64,000 nucleotides of DNA, taken from NCBI RefSeq assembly GCF_022348165.1, contig NZ_JAKRFI010000010.1, positions 89,280 through 153,279 of the forward strand. The letters run 5' to 3'. The notes under the pieces are model-generated. The model made no database searches and was not told where the DNA came from. It worked only from the letters and a program-made list of their open reading frames with translations. The DNA is from Halomonas sp. McH1-25 (lineage in GTDB: Bacteria > Pseudomonadota > Gammaproteobacteria > Pseudomonadales > Halomonadaceae). This document shows positions 9,374-20,595 of the stretch, one piece after another (within the stretch, counting starts at the first letter, position 1; each line of letters opens with the position of its first letter). The position numbers and the translations under genes are program-made.

Positions 9374-10453
9374 TTGAGTGAAAACAGTTCTCAGGCACAT
9401 CGCATCCTCACGCTGACCCTCGAACCCAACGACCCCATGCGGCTGGCCAATCTCTGCGGCCAGCAGGACGAACACCTCAAGCTGGTCGAGTCACGCCTCG
9501 GCGTGACGCTGCGCAATCGCGGCAATACCTTTCAATTGGCCGGGCCGGGCTCGCGCGTCAAGGCTGCCGCCAATGTCATCGAGCATCTCTACCGCGAAAC
9601 CGAAGGTAGCCAGCTCGAGCCGGACACCGTGCACCTGTTCCTTCAGGAGTCCGGCATCGAGGCACTGGAAGAAGAGGAAGGCAGCGATGACGACGGCGAA
9701 GTGGTGATTCGCACGCCGCGCTCGTTGATCAAGCCTCGCGGCCTCAATCAGCAGAACTACGTTGCGAGTATCCGCAAGCACGACATCAATTTTGGCATCG
9801 GCCCTGCCGGTACCGGCAAGACGTACCTGGCCGTTGCCGCTGCCGTGGAAGCGCTGAACCTGCAGGAAGTGCGTCGTATCCTGCTGGTTCGTCCGGCCGT
9901 CGAGGCCGGCGAGAAGCTGGGTTTCCTGCCCGGCGATCTGGCCCAGAAGATCGATCCATACCTGCGTCCGCTCTACGATGCCCTCTACGAGATGATCGGC
10001 TTCGAGCAGGTCGGCAAGCTGATCGAGCGCCAGATCATCGAGATCGCGCCGCTGGCCTACATGCGCGGGCGGACGTTGAACAACGCGTTCATCATTCTCG
10101 ACGAAAGTCAGAACACCACGCGCGAACAGATGAAAATGTTCCTGACGCGCATCGGTTTCGGCTCCACGGCAGTCATTACCGGCGACGTGACCCAGGTCGA
10201 CCTGCCCCGCGGTCAATCCTCGGGGCTGATCCAGGTGCTCGACGTTCTCAAGGATACCCCCGGGATCGGGGTCACCCATTTCGCCGCCAAGGACGTTGTA
10301 CGACACCCGCTGGTACAGCGCATCATCGAGGCCTACGATCTCTTCGAGGCCGAACAGGAAGCCCAGCAGCGCGCCCGCAAGGAAGCGCGCGATCAGGCAC
10401 GCCGGGAAGAACAGGCGCGCAACAACGGCGAGAACGGGAGCGTTTCGTCATGA
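9374..10453 (+). CDS. ybeZ: PhoH-like ATPase (YbeZ)
   Basis: Cytoplasmic P-loop ATPase of the PhoH family, linked to YbeY and ribosome/RNA maturation. The 359-residue protein has Walker A GPAGTGKT at residues 143-150, Walker B with [11 protein letters not shown] near 235-247, and the family segments [17 protein letters not shown] and [11 protein letters not shown]. The N-terminal 90 residues form a KH-like region. The C-terminus is a charged Arg/Glu/Gln-rich tail. The start is a TTG; the aligned family N-terminus (LTLEPND) requires a start near here and no ATG is available. The stop overlaps the ybeY start (ATGA). Confidence 0.93.
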   Translation: MSENSSQAHRILTLTLEPNDPMRLANLCGQQDEHLKLVESRLGVTLRNRGNTFQLAGPGSRVKAAANVIEHLYRETEGSQLEPDTVHLFLQESGIEALEEEEGSDDDGEVVIRTPRSLIKPRGLNQQNYVASIRKHDINFGIGPAGTGKTYLAVAAAVEALNLQEVRRILLVRPAVEAGEKLGFLPGDLAQKIDPYLRPLYDALYEMIGFEQVGKLIERQIIEIAPLAYMRGRTLNNAFIILDESQNTTREQMKMFLTRIGFGSTAVITGDVTQVDLPRGQSSGLIQVLDVLKDTPGIGVTHFAAKDVVRHPLVQRIIEAYDLFEAEQEAQQRARKEARDQARREEQARNNGENGSVSS

Positions 10454-10947
10454 GCGCAGCACCGCCACCGGTCGTCGACCGTCAGGTCGCTGTGAGCGCG
10501 GAAGAGCAGGCGCTGCTTCCCGGTGAGCAAGAGCTGGTCGCCTGGGTCGCTGCCGTCCTCGCCCGCCACGACGTAGCGCCGGATAGCGAAGTGACGATCC
10601 GTCTGGTGGATAGCGAGGAAAGCCAAGCGCTGAATCGCGACTACCGGGGCAAGGACAAGCCGACCAATGTACTCTCCTTCCCCTTCGAAGCGCCTCCCGG
10701 CATGGAGGACGTAGCCCTGCTTGGCGACCTCGTCATCTGCCATGCCGTGGTCGCCGGCGAAGCGCAGGAACAGGGCAAGCCCCTTCCCCACCACTATGCG
10801 CATATGGTCGTACACGGCACCTTGCATTTGCTGGGCTACGATCATATAGAAGATGCTGAGGCCGACGAGATGGAAGCGCTCGAGCGCGAGATCCTGAGCG
10901 ACTTCGGCATCGCCGACCCCTATGCCTTGGATGATGTGCAAGACTAG
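10450..10947 (+). CDS. ybeY: Endoribonuclease YbeY
   Basis: Single-strand endoribonuclease required for 16S rRNA 3'-end maturation and ribosome quality control. The metal-binding motif [11 protein letters not shown] places H122, H126 and H132 as zinc ligands, and [10 protein letters not shown] is the conserved segment before it. The 165-residue length is normal. Translational coupling to phoH through ATGA fits the known functional link. The N-terminal 20 residues vary in the family. Confidence 0.95.
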   Translation: MSAAPPPVVDRQVAVSAEEQALLPGEQELVAWVAAVLARHDVAPDSEVTIRLVDSEESQALNRDYRGKDKPTNVLSFPFEAPPGMEDVALLGDLVICHAVVAGEAQEQGKPLPHHYAHMVVHGTLHLLGYDHIEDAEADEMEALEREILSDFGIADPYALDDVQD

Positions 10948-10996
10948 CCCCAAGGCACGAGGCAACGCCTGACAATGAGGATATGAGACCAGACGC

Positions 10997-11884
10997 ATGA
11001 GCGAAGACCGATCGAGCAGCCAGGCTAACAAGTCCTGGCTCGATAAGTTGTTCAGCGCCTTTTCCAGCGACTCGGATGAACCCAGCTCACGCGACGAGTT
11101 GCTTGTTTTCCTGCGCGAAGCCGGCACTCGGCTTCGCCTCGATCAGGATGCCCTGACCATCATCGAAGGGGCTTTCCAGATCAGCGACCAGCAGACCCGC
11201 GAGGTCATGATTCCACGCTCGCAGGTCACCGCCCTCGAAGTCGACCAAGATCCGGACGACTACCTGCCGGTGATCTTCGAAACCGGTCACTCCCGCTACC
11301 CCGTGATCGGGGAAAACCTCGACGAGGTACTGGGCATCCTGTTGGTCAAGGACTTGTTACCCCTGCTGCAGATGCAGGAAGGCAGTGTCCGAGGCAAGAT
11401 CGATCTGCGCGATGTGATTCGCCCCGCCATGTTCATCCCCGAGTCGAAGCGCCTGAATAGCCTGCTCAAGGAGTTTCGCGATACCCACAACCACATGGCG
11501 GTGGTCGTCGACGAGTATGGCGGCACCGCCGGCATCGTCACCATCGAGGACATCCTCGAACAGATCGTCGGCGACATCGAGGACGAACACGATATCGAGG
11601 AAGAGGAAGATATCCGCGACATGGGCAACGGCGTCTTCGCCATCCGCGCCCTGACGCCGATCGACGAGTTCAACGACCGCTTCGATACACAGTTCTCGGA
11701 CGAGGAATTCGACACGGTGGGCGGCTTGGTCATGCAGCGCTTCGGGCATTTGCCGCGGCGCGGCGAGTACGCGGATCTGGGAGGATGGCGCTTCACCGTG
11801 CTGGGTGCCGACAATCGTCGGATCCGGCTGCTCCAGGCCGAACGGCTCGAGGAAGTCGCCAGCGGTGAGGACAGCGAGCGGTAA
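10997..11884 (+). CDS. corC: CorC/HlyC-type CBS-domain protein (YbeX)
   Basis: A soluble 295-residue member of the CorC family, associated with magnesium/cobalt efflux and, as YbeX, with ribosome maturation. Residues about 65-190 hold a CBS pair: VMIPRSQVTALEVD and the ARYPVIGE-like SRYPVIGENLDEVLG in the first, VVVDEYGGTAGIVTIED in the second. An acidic linker (EEEEDI) leads to the CorC_HlyC domain at about 205-285 with DEEFDTVGGLV. It has no membrane segments, as expected for this branch. It lies 49 bases after ybeY, in the same transcription unit. Confidence 0.93.
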   Translation: MSEDRSSSQANKSWLDKLFSAFSSDSDEPSSRDELLVFLREAGTRLRLDQDALTIIEGAFQISDQQTREVMIPRSQVTALEVDQDPDDYLPVIFETGHSRYPVIGENLDEVLGILLVKDLLPLLQMQEGSVRGKIDLRDVIRPAMFIPESKRLNSLLKEFRDTHNHMAVVVDEYGGTAGIVTIEDILEQIVGDIEDEHDIEEEEDIRDMGNGVFAIRALTPIDEFNDRFDTQFSDEEFDTVGGLVMQRFGHLPRRGEYADLGGWRFTVLGADNRRIRLLQAERLEEVASGEDSER

Positions 11885-11961
11885 CCACTTCCGCAGCGGT
11901 TCTGTCGAGTTCCTGCATAGGCTCTGGTATAAGGGGCACGTCTGACAAGGAGTGCCTCTCG

Positions 11962-13434
11962 ATGCTGTCTTACTCTCGTCCCTGGATGGGCTACCTTGCC
12001 GCGCTGGCGGCCGGTGGCCTGACCACGCTGACCTTCTCCCCCTTCGAACTCTGGTGGCTCGGTCCGCTTGCCGTGGGACTGATGTACATCGGTCTGCACG
12101 ACCTGACGCCGGGACAGGCTGCCTTGCGCGGCTGGTGCTATGGTACGGCGCTGTTCGCTACGGGCACTTCGTGGATCTATGTATCGATCCACGATTATGG
12201 CTATACCGGCGTTCCGCTGGCGGTCTTCCTGACGGCCTTGTTCGCGGTGACTCTGGCCCTGTTCTATGCCGTGCCGTTCTGGCTCTATCGTCGTTTCACC
12301 GGGCCGCGGCTGGCCTTTCTCAGTTTTGCCGGGCTATGGGTAGTGGCCGAGGTCTTGCGGACTTATCTGTTCACCGGGTTTCCCTGGCTGCTACTCGGCA
12401 ATGCCCACGTCGATTCGCCGCTGGCGCCGTTGGCGCCGATCGGCGGCGTGTATTTTCTTACCCTGGCCACGGCGCTGACCGGCACGCTGGGCGTGGAGTT
12501 GCTGCGCCGCCGCTGGTGGGCCGCCCTGCCCATCGCCGCGCTATGGCTGATTCCTCTGGCGCTGCCCCAGCAATGGACGACTCAGGGCAGCGCCTCGCCA
12601 CGGGTCGCCCTGCTGCAAGGCAACCTTCCGCAGCTGATGAAATGGAGCGCCGAAGGGCAGCGCAACGCCGCCAATACCTATGCGTCGCTGACGCGCGAGC
12701 AGAGCGACGATGTCGAGCTGTTCATATGGCCGGAAACCGCCCTGCCCATGTTCCAAGAGCAGGCCATGCCGGTACTCGAGCGAATCCAGGCCACTCTGCC
12801 GCCCGAATCGGCCCTGCTCACCGGTATCGTGCAACGCGACCCGCAAGGCCGCTACTACAATGCCGTGATCGGATTGGGCGATGTGCAGGGAGATTACCGC
12901 AAGGAACACCTGGTCCCGTTCGGTGAATACCTGCCGTTGGACAGCCTGCTGCGCGGCATCATCAATTTCTTCGATCTACCCATGTCGGACTTTACCGCCG
13001 GCGAGGCAGATCAAGCCCCGATCCGGGCTGCGGGGCTGCGTATAGGCACGGCGATCTGCTACGAAATCATCTATCCGGGCCTGGTCGCCAACCGGGCTGA
13101 AGACGCCGATGTGCTGCTCACCGTCTCCAATGACACCTGGTTCGGCGACTCCATCGGGCCGCTCCAACATCTGCAGATGGCCCGGCTACGCGCACTCGAG
13201 AACGGTCGTTATGTGATTCGGGCGACCAACAATGGCGTCACGGCGATCATCGATCCCCACGGCGAAGTGACTGCGCGCGCGCCGCGTTTCGAGACGACCA
13301 GCATCAGCGATGAAGTGTGGGCCATGCAAGGCCTGACCCCGTTCACACGGACCGGCAGTTGGCCAACTTGGCTGTTGGGCGCTCTGCTGATCGTCCCCGG
13401 GCTGCGTTGGCAGCGCAGCCGGTCGCGTTTCTAA
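11962..13434 (+). CDS. lnt: Apolipoprotein N-acyltransferase
   Basis: Inner-membrane enzyme that adds the third acyl chain to the N-terminal cysteine of lipoproteins, enabling their export to the outer membrane. The N-terminal 200 residues hold about six membrane helices. The periplasmic nitrilase-type domain follows with the catalytic triad visible as E258 (WPETALP), K314 (RKEHLVPFGEY) and C366 (TAICYEIIYP). A last helix closes the protein near residue 475. The length of 490 fits the family. AAGGAG lies 8 bases before the ATG. It is the last gene of the miaB run and ends at a convergent hairpin. Confidence 0.96.
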   Translation: MLSYSRPWMGYLAALAAGGLTTLTFSPFELWWLGPLAVGLMYIGLHDLTPGQAALRGWCYGTALFATGTSWIYVSIHDYGYTGVPLAVFLTALFAVTLALFYAVPFWLYRRFTGPRLAFLSFAGLWVVAEVLRTYLFTGFPWLLLGNAHVDSPLAPLAPIGGVYFLTLATALTGTLGVELLRRRWWAALPIAALWLIPLALPQQWTTQGSASPRVALLQGNLPQLMKWSAEGQRNAANTYASLTREQSDDVELFIWPETALPMFQEQAMPVLERIQATLPPESALLTGIVQRDPQGRYYNAVIGLGDVQGDYRKEHLVPFGEYLPLDSLLRGIINFFDLPMSDFTAGEADQAPIRAAGLRIGTAICYEIIYPGLVANRAEDADVLLTVSNDTWFGDSIGPLQHLQMARLRALENGRYVIRATNNGVTAIIDPHGEVTARAPRFETTSISDEVWAMQGLTPFTRTGSWPTWLLGALLIVPGLRWQRSRSRF

Positions 13435-13440
13435 ACACGC

Positions 13441-13470
13441 CTGCCCGGATGTCTGTCGGCATCCGGGCAG
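13441..13470. terminator. Bidirectional hairpin between lnt and the zinc-ribbon gene
   Basis: CTGCCCGGATG and CATCCGGGCAG form a perfect 11-bp stem around an 8-base loop, filling the gap between two convergent stop codons. There is no U-tract on either side, so it may stop transcription weakly or mainly protect 3' ends. Confidence 0.6.
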
Positions 13471-13474
13471 CCTG

Positions 13475-13984
13475 TCAAGGTGACGGCGCACGCTCGAAAT
13501 AGCGGTGGCCACACTGGTGACAGGGATCCAATCGCGTCACGTGTTCGAGCACTACGTTGGCGCCGCAGTGCACGCAGGCCATACGCCCCGGTGCTGCGAT
13601 CTCGCCTTCGACATAGTCGGCACGCGATGCCTCGAGATCGTCGACGAGTTGCTCGCGCTCGATCACGCTGCGATCGGCGACCGAGAACAGGGCATCGGTG
13701 ATCTTGCGCGACAGCACGCTGAGGTCGATCCCCAGCCAACTGGCCACCCCCGTCCCGCCAGCCGCCAGATAGCGCCTCAGATCCTTTAGGTCGCGCTCGA
13801 CCCAGGTGCGTAACAGCGCCATCTCGTCCTTGGTGAATTCCTCGACCTCGGTTTCGAAGGCGACGGCCTCGTCGAGGTCGCGCTGCAGATTGTCCCAGGA
13901 GAGCTCATCGGCGCCGTCCTTCATTCTCGACAGGACGCGCTCGTAGGCATCCCTCAATCGATGTTCACGTTGCTGCTCACTCAT
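13475..13984 (-). CDS. Zinc-ribbon protein, DUF1451 (YbeL-like)
   Basis: A 169-residue cytoplasmic protein. The first 120 residues are helical and highly charged. The C-terminal part has two CxxC pairs (ACVHCG and PCHQCGH) that should bind zinc, the arrangement of the DUF1451/YbeL family. In enteric bacteria ybeL also lies near leuS, which supports the assignment. Its molecular role is unknown. It is transcribed toward lnt and away from leuS. Confidence 0.82.
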   Translation of the reverse strand: MSEQQREHRLRDAYERVLSRMKDGADELSWDNLQRDLDEAVAFETEVEEFTKDEMALLRTWVERDLKDLRRYLAAGGTGVASWLGIDLSVLSRKITDALFSVADRSVIEREQLVDDLEASRADYVEGEIAAPGRMACVHCGANVVLEHVTRLDPCHQCGHRYFERAPSP

Positions 13985-14172
13985 GGCGCGCGCTCCTTAT
14001 CGAGTCATACCGATGACCGGTTTCCGCCAAGCCATGCGCCGGTCTCGATCCCGGTCACACCGGCCACCTCTGTCGGGCCTATCTGCAGAGAGGCGTCTAG
14101 GGTATCCTTTAGCCCTATGGAAACGCTGTCAACGCTCATCCCCTTCACATGTTTTAACATAGTGCGCAGGCG

Positions 14173-14233
14173 GGTGTTATCGCTATCGTCGTCAGGTTCT
14201 TAACCTCGGGTCGACTAAAGAACCGATAACGCC
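14173..14233 (+). promoter_or_regulatory. Predicted structured leader upstream of leuS
   Basis: In the 304-base gap before leuS, bases 14173-14182 can pair with 14224-14233 (10 pairs, one G-U). Inside this, GTTCTT at 14196-14201 pairs with AAGAAC at 14218-14223. A competing hairpin AGGTT-CTT-AACCT (14194-14206) uses the same bases, so two exclusive folds exist. No leader peptide rich in leucine codons and no T-box signature was seen. The rest of the gap shows no gene. Confidence 0.35.
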
Positions 14234-14255
14234 GGACAGTGCCGCCAGTCGGTAA

Positions 14256-16874
<2,619 letters not shown>

Positions 16875-16951
16875 AGGAAATACTGTCTAAATGCCTGCGC
16901 GTGCCAATTTATCCAGCATTTCCTGCATACTTGGGTATCAAGGAGCGGTCC

Positions 16952-17452
16952 ATGAAGCGCCGAACTTTTCTCGCTCGTTCTCTCGTCGCCCTGGGCGTTG
17001 GTGTCGCCGGCAGCACTCTGGCCGGCTGCGGCTTTCATCTGCGCGGGACGCAGCGACAACCGCTGGCCTTCGATGCCGTGGATCTGGAAGCGCCGGTATC
17101 GCTGCTGACAGACGAAGTGACCCGCACCCTGGAGAACGCCGGCGTCACTCTGTCGGATCGTGCGCCTTTGATTCTCAATCTGGGTGACGAACGGGTCGAA
17201 GACGTTTCTCTACGCGGCGGCGATCTGATCAACGACGAGATCGAGCTGCGCATGACTGCGCCCTACTCCGTGCAGCGGCGTAGCGACAGCGCCTATCTGG
17301 TTGCCCAGGGGCAGCTGGAATCGGCCACGACCTATCTCGTCAACAGTGACGACCCTCTGGTGCGCGATGAACTGCAGGCCAATGCGCTGGCTGAGCTGCG
17401 CGATGACCTGGCCCGTCAGCTTCTCGCCCGACTGAGTACGCTCACGCCATGA
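16952..17452 (+). CDS. lptE: LPS assembly lipoprotein LptE
   Basis: Outer-membrane lipoprotein that plugs the LptD barrel and helps insert lipopolysaccharide in the outer leaflet. The 166-residue precursor has a twin-Arg-like basic start (MKRRTF), a hydrophobic core and the lipobox LAGC followed by GFHLRG, the hallmark of the LptE/RlpB family. AGGAG stands 7 bases before the chosen ATG. The long in-frame extension upstream runs through leuS and is not real. The stop overlaps the holA start as ATGA. Confidence 0.93.
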   Translation: MKRRTFLARSLVALGVGVAGSTLAGCGFHLRGTQRQPLAFDAVDLEAPVSLLTDEVTRTLENAGVTLSDRAPLILNLGDERVEDVSLRGGDLINDEIELRMTAPYSVQRRSDSAYLVAQGQLESATTYLVNSDDPLVRDELQANALAELRDDLARQLLARLSTLTP

Positions 17453-18507
17453 AGGTGTTTCCCGACAAGCTCCCGGAGGCCATAGCCAAGCGCCTGCCGC
17501 CGGTCGTGATCGTGGCCGGGGACGAGCCGCTGATCCACATGGAGGCCTGCGACGCCGTTCGCGCCGCTGCCCGCGAACAGGGCGTCGAGGAGCGCGAGAT
17601 ACTGCATGTCGAGAATGGCTTTCAATGGGGCCGACTGACCGAATCTGCCGCGAGCATGTCTCTGTTCGCCACGAGTAAGCTCATCGAGTTGAGGCTCGGC
17701 GATCAGTCTCCAGGCCAGGAAGGCAGCAAGGTACTCGAAGCCTACGCCTTACAGGCCAAGGAGAGCGACAACATCCTGCTGGTCTCCGCGGCTCGCCTGG
17801 ACCGCAAGCAGCAACAGAGCAAGTGGTTCAAAGCCCTCGACAAGCTTGGTCTGTTCGTCCCCGTGTGGCCGGTCGATCACCAGCGATTGGGCTTCTGGAT
17901 GCGCGACCGGGCGACACGCCACGGCCTGCAACTGGACATGGACGCCGCGCGTCTGTTGGGTGAACGCACCGAGGGCAACCTGCTGGCCGCCGATCAGGAA
18001 CTGCAGAAGCTTGCCCTGATCCTGCCTCCCGGGGCCCGCCTGAACACGGAGGCCATCGCGTCCGGTGTCGAGGACAGTGCCCGCTACGATGTCTTCACGC
18101 TGACCGATGCCTGCCTGCGCGGCGAACGCGAGCGTAGCGTACGCATCGTCCAGGGGCTGCGCGGCGAAGGTATCGAAGCGCCGGTGGTACTTTGGGCATT
18201 GACTCGTGAACTGCGTACCCTGCTCTCGCTGCAACTGCATCTCGACCAGGGCCAGAGCCTCGAGCATGCCTGCAAGGCGCAGCGTCCGATGATCCCCGAC
18301 AAACGTCGCCCTAACTACCAGCAGGCGCTATCCCGCCTGCCCCATCGGCGCCTTCATAAGTTGTTGCTGTTCTCCCAGCGCATCGATCTGGCCATCAAGG
18401 GCGGCATCGAGCTGCCCGTCTGGGACGCGCTGAACGACCTGGCGCTGACCCTGGCCGGTGGCCGCGGGTTGCTCGCCGAGTTGCCACATGCCTATCGCAT
18501 CGCTTGA
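17449..18507 (+). CDS. holA: DNA polymerase III delta subunit
   Basis: Clamp-loader subunit that opens the beta sliding clamp. The 352-residue length is typical. The N-terminal segment has VVIVAGDEPLIHMEACDAVR, matching the family's GDEPLL start. The central AAA-like region includes WPVDHQRLGFWMRDRATRHGL-type sequence, and the helical collar domain follows (TREL and KRRPNYQQAL). It is coupled to lptE by a 4-base overlap. It ends 26 bases before the convergent eboB stop and marks the left border of the accessory block. Confidence 0.95.
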   Translation: MKVFPDKLPEAIAKRLPPVVIVAGDEPLIHMEACDAVRAAAREQGVEEREILHVENGFQWGRLTESAASMSLFATSKLIELRLGDQSPGQEGSKVLEAYALQAKESDNILLVSAARLDRKQQQSKWFKALDKLGLFVPVWPVDHQRLGFWMRDRATRHGLQLDMDAARLLGERTEGNLLAADQELQKLALILPPGARLNTEAIASGVEDSARYDVFTLTDACLRGERERSVRIVQGLRGEGIEAPVVLWALTRELRTLLSLQLHLDQGQSLEHACKAQRPMIPDKRRPNYQQALSRLPHRRLHKLLLFSQRIDLAIKGGIELPVWDALNDLALTLAGGRGLLAELPHAYRIA

Positions 18508-18533
18508 GAGCGTTTCGCCTGGCCTATGGCAAC

Positions 18534-19454
18534 TCACTCGATCAGCAAACTGTCGCCACGCTGCTTGCCGGGCGCGTCGATACGTGGCTCTCGCCCACCG
18601 CGCAGGATAGAATTGCCCTCGAAGAGCGTACGCTGGTCGATACCCGGCGGGTCCAGCCAGTCTGACTCGCGTATCTGGCCACTCTTGCCATAGACTTCGA
18701 GGGCATTGGCGTAGGTCACCTTGCGGATCGTCTCTTCATCGATGCCATGCTGACGAGCCAGTTGCGCCGTCTTGGCCACACCCAGGCAATCCGAAATACC
18801 CCAATCGCACGCGCTGTCGACGATGATGCGATCCCCCCCGTACTGCTTGAGCAATTCGACCATGCGGGCATTGCCCATCTTGGTGGAAGGATAGATGGAG
18901 AAGCCCGCCCAGAATCCTCTGTTCAGCGTCTCGGCCACGGTCTCCTCGTTGTTGTGATCGATCACCACCCAGGAAGGATCGACGCCCATCTCCTCGCAGA
19001 CATCCATGGAACGCGACGTGCCGCGCTTCTTGTCGCGATGGGGCGTATGCACCATGACCGGCAGCTGCAAGTCCCTGGCCAGCGCCAGCTGAGCGCGAAA
19101 GTACTTGTCTTCCAGCGCGGTCTGCTCGTCGTAGCCGATCTCGCCGATGGCAACGACGCCTTCTTTCAGGGCGAAACGTGGCAACCATTCCATCACCCCT
19201 TCGGCCAACTCTTCGTTGTTGGCCTCCTTGGAATTGAGGCCGACCGTGCAATAGTGCCGGATACCGAACTGTCCTGCGCGGAAGCGCTCCCAGCCGACGA
19301 TGGATGACAGGTAATCGACATAGGTGCCGACGAAGGTCCTGGGCTGCCCCACCCAGAACGCCGGCTCGATCAACGCCACGACACCGGCCGCTGCCATGGC
19401 CTCGTAATCGTCGGTGGTACGCGAAATCATGTGGGCATGTGGATCGATGTACAT
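18534..19454 (-). CDS. eboB: TatD-family metal-dependent hydrolase, EboB-type
   Basis: A 306-residue TIM-barrel hydrolase of the amidohydrolase/TatD class. Metal-ligand motifs are visible: DPHAH at residues 4-8, the acidic AIGEIGYDE, VHTPH, VIDHNN and the aspartate in IVDSACDWG. It is more diverged from TatD nuclease than the second tatD-like gene in this window. Its place one base after eboA identifies it as the EboB of the ebo cluster, a set linked to moving metabolite precursors to the periplasm in Nostoc punctiforme. The substrate is unknown. The ATG before YIDPHAHM is chosen over an upstream in-frame start inside eboA. Confidence 0.82.
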   Translation of the reverse strand: MYIDPHAHMISRTTDDYEAMAAAGVVALIEPAFWVGQPRTFVGTYVDYLSSIVGWERFRAGQFGIRHYCTVGLNSKEANNEELAEGVMEWLPRFALKEGVVAIGEIGYDEQTALEDKYFRAQLALARDLQLPVMVHTPHRDKKRGTSRSMDVCEEMGVDPSWVVIDHNNEETVAETLNRGFWAGFSIYPSTKMGNARMVELLKQYGGDRIIVDSACDWGISDCLGVAKTAQLARQHGIDEETIRKVTYANALEVYGKSGQIRESDWLDPPGIDQRTLFEGNSILRGGREPRIDAPGKQRGDSLLIE

Positions 19455-19455
19455 G

Positions 19456-20322
19456 TCAGGCCGCCTCGCTTTGCAGAAGGTTGTTCCAGTCGACACGCCC
19501 CTCTTTCACGAGGCGGGCCGCTTCAGGCGTTGTCTCCAGCAGCGCGCGAGCCTGGGCCGATGAGTTCGCCGCCAGGGCCAACACGGCCGCCTTGCGCTCT
19601 ATCTCGGTGCCCGAAAGCACACGCTCGAGATCGCCGACTGCATTCAGGGAGTCGATGAATGGCCCGACGCAACGCCAAAGCTCCGGCGACACGGCACGCC
19701 CGGCCGCCCAACGCTCGTGGGCATAGTCGAGCAGGATACGCGCCAGTTCGGGATTGGCTCGCTCGTCGATGCCAATGATCGGCGCAAGGCGGCTATCGAC
19801 GAAAAGCGCCTTGAGTACCATGTGGTTCCAGCGGTGCTCGTCGAAGTGGTCCCGGGGATAGGGGTTGGCGTGGGCGATCGACTCGAAGACCGTACGCATG
19901 TTGGAACGCAGCCCTTCGCCGACGTCGAAAGCGAGCGACTCAGGCTGCGGATAGAGCGGTAGCCCCCGATACAGCGCAATCGTCTCGCCGGCATCTGCCG
20001 TACGTCGCAAGTCCTTGAAGGTCTCAGCGAAGGGGCGTGTTCCCTGGAAGCCCACCAAGGCTGCTACCCTCGCCGCACCGTCGATACTCCAGCCCTGGGG
20101 CCGCCAGCCGGCCCTCGCCTGCTCCGCCCGTTGAAGATCGAGCGCAGTCAGAGCCAGGTCTTGCTTACCCAGAACGCGCGGAATCAGGCCCATGAAAACA
20201 TGCAGCTCCTGCTCACTTGCACCTGCGGAAAGCGAGTCCAACTGGGACGTAAACCAGGCGCCCTCGCTCCCCGCCTGGCGCAGAATCCATTCGCTCAATA
20301 AATCGATGGGTGCTGTAGTCAT
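19456..20322 (-). CDS. eboA: EboA family metabolite traffic protein
   Basis: A 288-residue, mostly helical soluble protein with no signal peptide and no recognised enzyme motif. NPYPRDHFDEHRWNHMVLKA and PIIGIDERANPELAR are conserved-looking blocks typical of EboA proteins. GGGAG lies 7 bases before the ATG. eboB starts one base after its stop, so the two are coupled. The assignment relies on the sequence type plus the presence of all other ebo genes next door. EboA's biochemical role is not known. Confidence 0.8.
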   Translation of the reverse strand: MTTAPIDLLSEWILRQAGSEGAWFTSQLDSLSAGASEQELHVFMGLIPRVLGKQDLALTALDLQRAEQARAGWRPQGWSIDGAARVAALVGFQGTRPFAETFKDLRRTADAGETIALYRGLPLYPQPESLAFDVGEGLRSNMRTVFESIAHANPYPRDHFDEHRWNHMVLKALFVDSRLAPIIGIDERANPELARILLDYAHERWAAGRAVSPELWRCVGPFIDSLNAVGDLERVLSGTEIERKAAVLALAANSSAQARALLETTPEAARLVKEGRVDWNNLLQSEAA

Positions 20323-20595
20323 CGCTGGCTCCCGGCCTTTTTGTCATGCTTGACAAGCTATCGGCTAATGAGCGGATTCCCAATATCATTTCGCTAGCGT
20401 TTTGTGGGCAGGCAAGTGAATCATTTCTAAATTCGTGGGGAGTGATTATCTAATTTTCATTTAATTACATAAAATAACAATTTTATTAATTTGATTTCAT
20501 TTCTTTGAAACTCTGTTGAGCCAGCCGGTCTTCCTTGCTAATTATCGGTTATTACCATGACCGACAATAACCTACAAAAAGCACAGGATGGCAGG
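20323..20595. promoter_or_regulatory. AT-rich divergent promoter region between eboA and eboF
   Basis: About 270 bases separate the eboA start from the likely eboF start. The stretch 20420-20515 is strikingly AT-rich against a GC-rich background, with runs such as TTTTATTAATTTGATTTC. It must hold the promoters for both directions. I did not find a clear consensus pair, and no gene is evident. Confidence 0.5.
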